Assembly (NCBI GenBank): GCA_027625915.1
Contig: JANTQA010000012.1
Coordinates: 6,036,501 to 6,100,500 of the forward strand
Direction of reading: 5' to 3'
Source: Anaeramoeba flamelloides
Lineage: Eukaryota; Metamonada; Anaeramoebidae
Length of the DNA: 64,000 nucleotides
In this document: piece by piece, positions 32,101 through 45,301 of the stretch
Position numbering within the stretch: position 1 is the stretch's first letter
Layout: every line of letters begins with the position of its first letter
Made by a program: the position numbers and the translations under genes
The notes under the pieces: generated by a model
The model's database searches: none
Seen by the model: only the letters and a program-made list of their open reading frames with translations
Told to the model about the DNA's origin: nothing

Positions 32101-35100
32101 TATTTTTGATTAAACTTTGTAATATAAAGAATAGGATTAGTCAATTTAAAAATCAATTGATGTTCAATTAAAATCAAGAGAATATTTGGTATAATCATCC
32201 CTGGAAAAAATTTTCAAATGGAAAAGAATTTTCAAATCGTTTTTAATTCTAAAATGGTAATATAAGTTTATCATTTTCAAATATTTTTTAACTTATTTTT
32301 TCCTTCGTTTTAAAAACAAAAACCAAGTCCAAAAATAAGGTTAGTTATTAAAATTAAAATAGAACCCAAAACATCAAATGAAACAAAAATTTGGACATGT
32401 TCAATTTTGGAAAATTGAATTTTAATTGAAAACATTAGAAAAATTGTTTTTTTTTTTTGGATTTTTTGTTGATGCTATGATTTTTATATTCATGTGAAAT
32501 TGGCTTAAGGAGTTTAACAATAGATATTAATTCAATTTTGACAGTTAAAATTCAGGAATAGGTGTTAATCCAGTTGGAGGAATTTCATTTTCAGATATCT
32601 TGATTAAAAAGTGAAACTATAAGTCCAAAAATATTTGGAAAATTTTCAATTTTACTACCTTTTTACATTTAGACACATTTTAGAAAACTAAATTTAGTTT
32701 TAAATACTTTTCATGGCTATGACCAAATACTCTAACGGGTCTAGATATTCTTTTAATTAGGATACAAAAATTTAGTCAATATAAAATTCTTTTTTGGCCT
32801 GATAAAGTACGTTCAACACTTAATTCTTAACAATAAATCCAATTCGATAAATTTCAAATATTTTTTGCAATTTTATAATTTTTTTCATTTGACAACTTTT
32901 TTTTTTAAATGATAAATTAAAAACCCTGATAAATAAATATTAAAAATTTCACTTTTTTATAGATAAAAAATTTTAATTTAGTATGTTTATTTGAATAGAG
33001 GGGATAGATCCTTTCTGATTATTATTTTTTCTTTATTGAATTTTTTTTTAAATTACGCATTCTATGATCTTTAGTTATAATAACGTACATTTGTACTATT
33101 TTAAAAGGCATTATAAAGAATGTATCACGCCCATAATATTATTTTATTCTATTTTTTTTAGAACCTTTCCAATTCAAGAAATTCAGACAACATGCTTATA
33201 TTTTCTGATTTACCTTTATCCATTTATTAAAATATTTATTATTATCACTGAAATAAAAAAAAAACCCTTTCTTCAAATATATCTCGACTTTTTCTATTTT
33301 ATATTTAATAACAACCAAGCAGGGCAATTACGGGGAATTATTATCGAAATACCGATGGGGTTATAATTGTCTTCGATATAACAAAAGACGAAAGTTTTGA
33401 ACGGCTAACTGATTGGGTTAATGAAATAAAAATTAATGTTCCGGAGCACATTCCTGGTATTATAGTCGGTAATAAACTTGATTTGGAAAACGAAAGGGCG
33501 ATATCAAAAACTCAAGCTCGTGTGAGTATTATCAATAATTTTTTATAAACATTTTTTTTTTTAAATTCCTTTTTTTCTAATTTTATCAATTTTATAAGTA
33601 TTATAAACCTTGCATTTTTTTGAAATTATTGTTCAATTTGTATTAAAACCTAATAAAGATAAAACCATTATATCAAAATATTTAAAAAAAAAATAAATAT
33701 TTGGGTATTTATTTAAAAAAAAATTCACACACAAACTCCTATTCAAAATTTTTAACTCACCAAAATTCAATTTTTGAAAAAAAATCTTATTTTTTTTGAT
33801 TTCTGAAGAAGTGTAAATTACACTCTAAATGCCCTTTTACTTAAATTTCTCCAAAGACAATTTTAGCGTAAAATCATAGAATTCACGATTGATCAAGGGA
33901 AAGACACACCCAAATTATTTTTTATTATAAAAAGAAAAAAACGAAAAAGAAAAAAGAAAAAAGAAAAAAAAAAGAAATTTAAAAAAGGTTTATTAGATGC
34001 AAAATCAAAAAAAATCAAAAAACCAATACTATCTTTCAATTATGGACTCCCAAAATCACAGCCACGATACTTTTGGTTAATTTAATTTTAATTTGATACA
34101 TGATCATTAATGTTCATTTGGGGATCGTTATCTATTTGTTTTAATTTCTTTTTTCAATTTGATCTGATTTGCTTTAAACCTTTGGACATTTTTTGCCTTT
34201 ACTTTTTCTATTTTATTTTCAAGTTACTCAGACAATCGTGTCTCAATGTCTCAGTATTAGCAAGTAACCACTTGATATTTTTCCTTTGTAACTCTTCTTC
34301 CCAAATATATTGAAGATTCATCCAGGAAAAAATGGAAAAAAATGAAAAAAAATCTTATTTAATCAATTCTAGAAGAAATACCAAATCAAAACCTTTCACT
34401 AATTGAAATGTTAACAATTGTTTATAAATTACGATACCCACAAAACAAAAAATAAATAATTATCACTCAATACTAATAAATTAAAAATGTATTCAAATTT
34501 TGGGAGAGGGCTATCAAAAAAATGTACATTTGTAAATTTGTGGAAATTTCATTAACAATTATTGATCGATCAAATGGTGAGACCATCAACTAATTTTATT
34601 TGAGTTCTTCTATTTAAAAAGGCTCAACTTTAATCTCATATCAATTGTTGAAAAAAATTTCTGATCAAACGAAAGTAGTTACGTGATTCAAAAAAATGAA
34701 ATGAAAATAAAAAACTAAAGATGAAAAAATCACATTAATATTTTTCAAAAAATCAAATTTATTTCCCAATTTAAATGAAATTGTATTATTGTGATCCTCT
34801 GAACTGCTTTAATTGGGTGGAAAATATTGAATGTTAGTTTAGTTAATGATTAAAAAAAAATATCAAGAAACATATAACAACTGTAAACAGTTATTTTATA
34901 GCACTTCTCTGAATAATAGTTTGAAAATTATATTATTTAAATCTTTTATATTAAGTCAACTAACATATGGATTAGAAATTTTTATTTTTATCAAATAAAA
35001 ACGATAAACTATTTAAATTCTTGGATTAAACAATGTATTACTGGAATATGCAAAATTAACGGAAATACACCTATTCTTATTTACAAAACAGAATTTAAAT

Positions 35101-38100
35101 TCGAAAATATGGTAATATCAATAAATAAAAAAAATTTAAATTAAGCCAAAATTAAAAAATGTATCTCTTCCTTATTTAGAAAAAATTAATAAAATCCGTT
35201 TAGCAAATAAATAATAAAATCGGTTGGAATTCAAAAAATTTAATTTGACTAAAAAAAGAAATATTTAAATACATATATAATGAGTTACCGAACTCTACAA
35301 GTTGGAAGTGTCGTTGGGTTTTTTTAAATTTCTTAAATTAAAAAAAACATCTTTAGGTTTTCTAGAATTTAAAAGAATTGAGTTTTATCAAATATTTTAC
35401 TCTACTCTTTTGAATTCTGGAAAACAGCCCTTAGGTTTTCTTGAGTTTTCTGTTTATTTGTGAAGTGTTCTAGGTTTTTTTGAGGTTTTCTATTTTATGT
35501 GTGAAGTGTTCTAGGTTTTTTTTACTTTAGAAATAAACCGAAAATTTATTAAAATTTTCTGTTTATTTCTAAAGTAAAAACAACCTAATGAAATTAATTG
35601 ATCTTACAGCTAAATAGAAAACTCAAAAAAACCTAGAACGAAAATCGATAGATTTAACAAATAAAATAGAAAACCTCAAGAAAACCGCCATTAAGTTTTT
35701 TTTAATTTTAGAAATTAAAAGAAAATTTCAAAAATTTTCTGTTTATTTCTGAAATTAAAAAAAACCTAGGCACTCTACGACACTTGACGAAACCTTTCGT
35801 TCCTATTTTCTTTATTTAAAAGAATTGAGTAAAAAAAATCAAAGGATTTTACTCAATTCGTTTGAATTGTGGAAAAGCGCCTTTAGAATTTCCAGAATTT
35901 TAAAAGAAAATGAAAGAAATTTTCTTTTCATTTCTTAAACTGAAGAAAATATAGGCACTCTGCGGCACTTGACGGCACTTGAAGACACTTCTCCTATAGC
36001 ATTCCAAAACACACCACAAAAGTATTTCACAATGATTAAAAATCAGGATTATTGTTATCAAACACAAAAATATTAAAGTTATCCATCAAGTTCAACAATT
36101 TTAAAATCCAGAATATTTACTAATTGCTTCAATATCCAATAATATATAATAAATATTAATCCAAATAATTTTTTTCCTTTATGTTTAAAATATTATCACA
36201 AAGAAACTGGTAGAAAATATTCATATATTTTTTTATGGATATGCCCTTCCTATGGAAAATATAGATTAATATGTAAAACCAAATTAAAAGAAATAATTCT
36301 TAATGAATTAATTTTAAACAAACAAAACCCTGATATTTTAAAAATTAAAAAAAATAAAATCAAAAACTAAAAAAAAATCTAATCGCAATTTTTGAATAGA
36401 GCATTATGGATTTTTTATTACTGAACTTTTACTAAAAAAAAGTTGACAACAAGATTTTTTACTTTAATTAAATTCATTATAAAAGACACTACAGAGTCTC
36501 ATTTCCCTAAATACTTATTGATATTTCCGAAGATATTTTTTTTTTCTACTTATCTTTCTGAAACAAAAGAAAAACAATAGGATAAAAAAACAAAAAAAAA
36601 GTAAAATAAAAATTTGTTATAGTAAAACAAAAATTGAAAAAATAAGAAAAAATGATTTTGATCCTAAAAATTGAAAAATTTATTTTGAGAAGAATACCCG
36701 ATTAAACCAAACTAAATCACTTCCGTTAACATTATAAAGTGAGTCAAAAGTTTTAAAAAATAGTTTAGAAATTCTATTTAACAACACACATACATACACA
36801 AAATAATATTAACCCAATAATTTTTTTTTTGTTTTTACATATTAATTTTTTCTTACTTCTCTCTAAATTTATTTCCCTTTTGATAAATAAATTATTAATT
36901 ACATTATAATTCTGTTTTATTTCTTTTAAATATGAATTTAAATTATAAAAATATATCTTTATCCACCTCTAGAAACTAGCAGATTCATTGGATTATAGCT
37001 ATATTGAAGTGAGTGCTCTTGATGGTACAAATATTGATAAAGCATTCCAAATAATTGCTACTTCGTCTTTTGAAATGTAATAAATCTAATATATTTCATT
37101 TTTACATTTTTTTTTAATCTTTAATAAAAAAATTTACGAAAAGATTGCCATACAAATATTAATTTTGTTATCATATAATAAAAAAAAAAAAAACTTGTAA
37201 TTTATTTGAATGATTAGAGTTTAAAATTAAATTATAACCTTGTAACATAAATAGCAAATAATTGGTTGTAAAAGTTCAAATAAATTGGGATCGATCAAAA
37301 ATTATAATAAATTTAAAAGAATTCTAATACAAATCATGTAAATTTCTTTTTTATTTTAAGAAATTTGAATACAAAAAATAATAATAATAAAAATTGGTTA
37401 AATAAAACTCTCATCTATCATATTAAGAAGAAAAAAAATTAGAAAAATATAAAATATTAATATAAGTTCGGATATATTTGAAAAAAATAATTTTAAATTA
37501 TTGCTCTACAGTATTTACAGGGCTACTGTGAATTTATCAATATCAAATTTTGATGTTGATAAGAATTTTGTAAAAAGTTGAATATGAGAATAAATAAGAA
37601 AGCATATTTTGATAAAAAATTTCCTAAATGAACTGATATTCAAGAATTTTTTCTGATATTCCAAAAAAAAAAAAAAAATTGACTCTAAAAATTGAAGAGT
37701 GCTTCTTAAATTTTCTAAAAAAACCCGAAAAAAAAATTTACCCGAAAAAATTTTTTAAATTAAAATTCACCTAATACAATTATTTTGCTTGGGTTGTATA
37801 ATTTCAAGGTGTTTTTTTATTAATTTGAGATAAATTAAGATTTTTACAACTTAATTTTTCATTTTTTTATATTTTTTTCAAAAAAAGTAAAACTTTAAAA
37901 ACTTTGGATTATTTTTTTTTTCATTTTTATAAATTCTGTGTTAACGATCAAGTGAAAATGTAAAATTTACTCATCAAAAAGTTAGAACATTATTGTCAAT
38001 CAGCTTCGACAATATATTTTTTTCAAAATCTCCAAAAACCTGACTAATTTTTGCACGTATAATTTCCATTAGATCTTTGAAAAAAATTCCACCAAAACTT

Positions 38101-41100
38101 ACTCACACAACGCTCCGCGCAATTTGTATTGAACCTACCAATTGTGTTTTGAGAGAAAACCCCACAAACAAAAAAAATTTTCAAAAAAAAACTAATAAAC
38201 ATTTTTTTGGTATTTGGTTGAGGAATTTCTGTCGGTAAATCTAATAGAGTAAATTCTAACATCTTTAAAGTATTCTTCGAAAACTTTAATTCGAAAAATA
38301 AAAAAAAACAAAAATGAAAAAACTAAAAGAAAATCAGAATTTCTTTGTAAGGAATGTATTGATTAGGAAGACAATGTAATAATTTAGGTAACCCAAAGGC
38401 CAAAAATCATAGTACATGTGATCTTCTAAAGTTAGAGTGGTTTATTGAGAGTGTTTGATTTGATCTTCATTTTTTAGGTTAGAAAATCTTGATTATTTTG
38501 CAATTTCGTTTTCAATTTAGTTCCGAAAGAGTGTTCGAGTTTAGGTTTCTAAAGTCCAGGTTCTTTCTTTGAAATTTTCGTTAAATAAAATTATAAATAA
38601 AATAATTTTTTGATCCGAATAGGAAGAAATTATGACACAAGACTTTGTAATTTAAATAATATTGGATGCAGAGGTTTTTGAGACAACTTGGGGAATTTCA
38701 GAATTGGTGTTCAAAGATACAAAAAATGAAAAAAAGTAAGAGATATTTTTTGTATTAGCTTAATTTTCTAAAATTTTTCATAGAAAATCTTTTTGTTTAT
38801 TAATAAACAGAATTAAGGTGTTGTTCTTCGAATTAATGGTACTTTAATCATAAAACAAGAATAAAATTCTTTTCATTTTCTTGTTTTTCTTTCATAAATA
38901 GAGATATCAAAAAAATAAGTTGGGATTTCAGATTCTATGTGAATAAAGCAAATGAAAAATGAAAATAAAGTAAAACTGCTTTCCTATTTTTTGAACAAAT
39001 TTGATATTTTCTCTTTTTTTTCATAAAAATCTTCTCTTTTCTAAAGATTATAATTTTAGAAAATTGAAAAAGAAGAAAAGTACCCAACAAACACCAAGAA
39101 AACTTCTCTAGAAATATAGTTGTGAAAAAATTAATTTTTTTTGGTAACTTGAAAAAATATTGTAATTTCTGTTTCAAAGAACGATCAGGTTTGGGAAATT
39201 TTTTAGTGTTCTTTAGGTTTTGTATTTGTCTTCAAATTGTTATAAGTTGCTTAAATTTTGACTTTTTAATGAAAGATCCATAATCAAGAAATTCGTTATG
39301 ATTAAAATCTATTCCCTCGAATACAGAAATTGAAATTGGAAAGGTGAGAAAAGTTTCACGGTACTTTTCTGAATTAATGGTTTTCAATAATCAATTTGAG
39401 TAAGTTTTGTTTTCTGGGTGTTTATGTTAAATGAAAAAAAATAAAAAAAATTATGGAATTCTCAAATAAAAAAGCAAAAAATAGTTACTTATTGCGAAAA
39501 TAGGTATGTAGTTGTTGTTTTCTTTTGAACAGAGATGGTTTTTTAAGTAAAATTTACCCTTTTTTTAAAGACAAACAAAAAATAATCAAATGAAAGTCAA
39601 AAGTAAAAAACAAATACCTTTTTGGGTTGGTTGATCAATATACCAAAACAAAAAATCTTCCATTAGTCTGGAAAACCGTTTTAAACTTTTAAAAAACTCT
39701 GAAGAACAAAATACTATTAGTTTTTTCCAACAATTACTTTTATAAAATCCATTCTAATTTATTAAGGAATCAGAGGGCTTTTAAAACAATACCATTTCTT
39801 TACAAATAAATTCTCCACTTTTCCAAAAAAAATGTTATTGAAAATAAAATACAAAATTTAAGTTCCTTTAGAGTGAGAAACAAAAAAACAACCATATCTG
39901 CCATAAACCACTCAAAATATCAAGTTAAAAAATTTCGGGTAAATTTTTTTTTAGGGTTTTTTTAGAAATTTTATTAATTTACCAAAATTGAAAATTCGTT
40001 GATAAACAACTTAAAATTTAAACTTCAAATGATGAAAATTTTTTTGATCATTATAAAAGAAAATTTTGAAGATGTGCACATTTCTGAATAAATATTTTTT
40101 TCAATCTGAACTTTCTTTATTTTTAAATTAAACTTTTTTAAAAAACGTTATCAACATCAAATTTTGACGTAGAAATAAAATTTCGACATAAGATTAGCAC
40201 AGCTGTAAAATTATTTTCAAAAAGATCATTTTTCTAATTATTAAAAATATTTAGAAAATGGAATAAACGCTTTTTTTAATTTAACTCTGTTAATATTTCT
40301 TTTACAACAAATTAAAAAAAACAAACTCTTTTTCATCCAAAAAAATACCAAAAAAAAAAAAAAAAAGAATAATAATTTTCTCAAATTTATTAAAAATGGT
40401 AAATAGTACTGATCTATTCAAATTTATTTTATTAAATTTTTAGTTCAATTTCCATTTTTGAAATCAATTAACCCAACAAAGAAAAAAACTCAAGAGAAAG
40501 AATCTTTTGGAAATCAAGTTATTTTTATAAAATTTCTTCAGATTGAAAGTTATATAATGAATTAATCAGAGATTGTGTTTCAAAATTTGAAAAAGGGAAA
40601 ATGAATTAAAAATTTTCAGATATTTCTTGGAATTTATCAGTATAAACTATCTTTCATAATAATTGGCCAATTAAAAATCAAATTTTAAATAAAAATATTT
40701 TTAATAATTGAAATTATCTATTATAATATAAAAATTTAGATTTTAATATTCAATACTATACTCTAGAGATATTTATTTTTTGTCTAAAAATAAAAGAAAG
40801 AAAAAAAAAAAAAAACTGTTAAAAAAAATTGGGCCATTTATTTTGAAATAAGCATTACATAAAAAATAGAATATTTAAAAAATTAGTAAAACCCATTTAT
40901 CGATTCTCCTTCGATTTGAATAACTAAATCTAATCTCTTTTTCATATTTGAAACCAAATTTTTCATTAATTCATCTGTTACTTCTTTCCAATTTTTCATT
41001 TTCATTTTCTATTTTAACAAAAAACTGTTGAAAAAATAAAAAAGAGAAAAAATTGATTTATTTGCAAACTTTTCATTGTGAGAGGAAAAACTTCAAAACG

Positions 41101-44100
41101 ATACAAAAGCAAAACATTCTCCAAATGTAAGATGGGCCATTTATTATGAAATTTAGTTTAGATGTTAACGATAATATCAAATAAACTTTGTTTCTGACAA
41201 ATGAGTCGATTTTTTTTTTCAAAATATCCATTATTATTTATAATTAACAATTAAATAATAAATAAGAAATAAATAGAAAAACACACATCCATTCGAGAAT
41301 AGTTGATATCGCTATGAAATAAAACTAATAGATCAATAGATTTTCTTAAAAAATGAAAAACCCAAATTCTTATAAAAACTATCGAGAATAACAACAATGT
41401 TCATTTTGATGTTCAATTGGAGATCCAAATAAAATTCCAATAGAAATCAATATGATTTTTCTACAATCATTTTTACTTTTTCAACAACATAATAATAACA
41501 CATTTTTACTTTGGGTTTATCGATCTTGCAATAATAAAATAAAAAAAAATTGAATATTGCTCATCAAAAAAAAAAAAATAGAAAAAGAAAAAAAATGCGA
41601 AAAAAAGATTTCAATTTTGAAATTTCAAAAATTAAATTTTCTATTCTAATATCCATTCGAGCCCTTTAAATACATGTAATTCACTCATTACAACCAGGCA
41701 CCTTTGACTGAAATTTTTTTATAATTACTTTCAGAATAGAATTCATATTGTTTTACAATATGTTTTCAAATTATTTATGGTTTTAATAAAACATATTGAA
41801 TATAAAAAAATTTTTTTAGTCCATTTGGTTAGCTGAAACAAAACAAATTTTGATATTATTAAAATTTATCGTAACATTTTAATAGAAGTAAACAAATTTC
41901 TTTGTATGGTTAGAAGCATAATATATTTTAAGAAATAAATTTCTGTTACAGAAGTTAATTTTCTTTTCATTAACATTTTATTTTTTTTTTGAGTTTGAAT
42001 TACATATTCTGTCTTTTTCCAAATTAGTATTTTTAAAAAAGTTATTTTTTTTTAGAATTTGAGAAGAATGAACTTTAAATCTAAAAAATATAACTTCTAC
42101 CTCTCTATTTTTTGTAATCGGGTTTTTTAAAGTTCAGTTTGATGGTAAAAAATTAATTTATTTTATTTTAAAGTTTGGGAAGAACAAAAAAGTTTCGTAA
42201 TTAGGATTTTTTTTTAGAATTTTAAATTCGACATTCTAAAATTTTAAAAAAAACAATGTAAATGATTCTCGAGATTCATTTTTGATTGAATTGAAAATTT
42301 TTTAAATTCTTATTTTATTTAATTTTTTTATTTAGGTGTATTTTTTATCAAGGCAAACATTTTTGAAATAATTTTGTTATGAGGGGTAAAATTTTTTTAT
42401 CCTTTTTATGGGTATCTTATCACAAGTTGTTTCAGAAATTATTGAAGATCGATCCCGCTAAAATCTAAGGAAACAAATTTAAAAAATTATTTTAGCACAT
42501 TAAAAAAATCAAGTATTTTGTATTTTAAGTAATTTAACAAAATCACTTTAAACAGTTTTATTTAATTCCAATTTAAACATTTTTTCACAAATTTCATCAT
42601 TGTAATAAATGAAATAACGTATTCCATATCTGTTGATTTGAAAATTATCTTATATAAATATTTCACAATCCATTATCCAATTATTTTATTTTGTTATTAT
42701 TTTGATTTTTCTTAATTCAACAGTTTATGAAATTTCTTTTTCCTCATTATTGAAATTAAAATTTAAACTTTAAATATTCCTACTTTGATAATAAATATGA
42801 AAAATAAATATTTAATCAAAAATTCATTTTACTAATTTTTGGTTTGTAACAACATATCTCAAAAAAAAGAAAAGTGAAAACAAAAAAAAATAAAAGAAAA
42901 AATCAAAATAGACCTTTCAAAGAAACCGATTTTTCGAAACCTATCTTGATATGCAGTTAAACAAAGAAAATAAACACCATTTCACTCAAATGGTATCCAC
43001 CAAAAATGAAATTTTCACTATTTTTTTAAGAATAAACCAAACGTAGATTGCTTAGAAATAAGTGCAATGATAAACTTCAAATCAGAGTTGAGTTTTATTA
43101 AAGAAATACCTTCACAACACTCATTTGAAAAAATAAAATTGAAAATTCCAAGTTAGATAAAATTACTACTTCAATTATCATTTCATCCTGTTAATAAAGT
43201 TTATTCATAATATAACCAAAATTCCAGTTCTTACAAATCTTGAGGCTGATGTGTTTATTGTTGCCAGTGGTACTACGATTTTTAAAATTCTCTAGTCATG
43301 AAAAAAGGTCTATTTTGGGGTAAAATTTTTAAAAGGATGTGACAATACATTTTAGTTTTATTTGACTTTGGGATATTTGTTTTGATAGATAATAACTAAT
43401 AGTTTTGAAAACATCCTTATCATTTAAAAAAACTCAATTTTGGAAAAAAATAACTGATGATAAATATTCCGTCTCCTCGGTTTTCCAGCGTTCAAAAGAA
43501 TAGAGTAAAATCATATAGATCTTTACTCTATTCTTTTCGATTAAATAAAAAAAACTAAGAAAAGTGACGTAAAGTACCATAGAGTGCCTAGGTTTTCCCG
43601 AATTCAAAAGAATTGAGTAAAATCTTTGATTTTTCTCCATTCTTTTAAATTCTGGAAAGCCTAACGAAAAGTGTCCTAGGTTTTTTTTTTACTTTATGAA
43701 ATAAACAGAAAATTAAATCAATTTTCTGTTTAATTTCAAAAATTAAAAAAAACCTAACGAAAAGTGTCCTAGGTTTTTTTTACTTTTTGGAATAAACTGA
43801 AAATTTATAAAAATTTTCAGTTTATTTCAAAAATTAAAAAAAACCTAACGGAAAATCAAAAAAAAAATATTTTTTCGTATTTCAAAGAACAAATAATTCA
43901 CTAATAGTCCAAATTATTGATTACCTATTTGAATAATATTTATCAGATTTAAAATACTTTTAAACTATAATAAAATAATCTCTTAACTGTGAAAAAAAAA
44001 AAAATATATTCAAATTTTTTACTTTCAAATTGAAAAAAAATCTGAATGGAATTTTGGATTTTCCAACTTAAATATAAAATATCTCGAAAAAGAATTTTTG

Positions 44101-45257
44101 ATCAAAGATCGTTTATTAACAAATAGTGGATATTATAATTGAAGTTATTAAAAAGGGTAAAATTAGCTATTTTTGATTTTTTTTGAAACAATTTTTTAAT
44201 GATCGTGAAATCATAAATTTTCAAAAAAACTTTTTCCAGTAAAAGTGGCCAGCCAAAAATGAAAATTTCAATTTTTTTAAGAATCAACCAATATATGATT
44301 GCTTAGAAATAAGAGAAATAATAAACTTCTAATTAGAGTTCGATAATCATAAAAAAAAAATGCTTAAACAAACAAAAAATTTGAAAAAAAATTTTTGGCA
44401 AATATCATTTGTTGCACCTTTTTTTGAAAGGTCTCATGCAAATTACTCAATTTGTTTAGAAAATTAGAATTTTTGATAATATGATTTTTTAATTGTAAAT
44501 ATATGATTTTTTAAAAAGAAATTACATAAACTCAATTTTCTTAAAGTTAATTTGGAGTTTTTAACATTTTTTTTTTGGAATTGACTTTTTTACAAAATAA
44601 AAAAGAAAAGAAAAAAAAAATTTGAAATAAAAAATATAAAAAAAAAATTATTAACTAAATTGGAAAAAATGCTTTTAATTTTAAAATTGAAAATTTATTT
44701 TGAAAAGAATATAAGATAAAACTCATAGAATTTATTTTATTTCACTAATTAAACTGTGCACAAATGATTGAAAAAAAAAAATTATATCTGAAATATTAAT
44801 TAGAAATGGGTTTAAGTGTTTTAAAGTACCATGGAATACATGTATTTTCCCAGTTTTTTATATTTTGCTCGGAAAATCTATCAATTTTCCCAATACACAT
44901 AAAACTTTGGAAATGTTAATAACTTTGGCTGAAAATGTGGAGTCAATTTGTTTATTTATTTTTTCTTTTCTAAGAAACAGTAATAACATAAGTGAAATCA
45001 CAGTGTCTCTATTTTTAGAGTTTTTGATTTATTTTTAAGGGTTAAATGTTAAATATAAACACATTAATTTGGTAAAGATAGAATTTTAAAGTTAGTAAAA
45101 TTGTGTCTTCAAATTAAAAAGAGCATCTAAACGGCCTACAATAATTAGAAGTATTCGAAACTTCATTTGTTTTTCTGGAAAAATATTTAAAAAGTTTTTT
45201 TTAATAAAAATTGGGTTTTAGTTGAAACTACTTCTATCATATACCGTGCAAGAATGA

Positions 45258-45301
<44 letters not shown>

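Larger units (their letters stand above)
29699..33322 (+). other. Intron 4 of the Rab gene (3.6 kb)
   Basis: The donor is AG|GTTTGT after the 16-nt exon and the acceptor CCAAGCAG|GGCAATTACG. It contains a TA-flanked MITE (31438-31637) and a LINE-tail-like repeat (32680-32850). A false exon-like acceptor near 29790 would give a sequence unlike any Rab. Confidence 0.7.
33522..36972 (+). other. Intron 5 of the Rab gene (3.5 kb)
   Basis: The donor is CGT|GTGAGT and the acceptor CACCTCTAG|AAACTAGC. It contains the inverted partner of 3900-4170 (34030-34330), family B (34530-34710), a LINE remnant (34905-35265 and 36100-36345) and hairpin cluster 2 (35295-35995). Confidence 0.65.
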
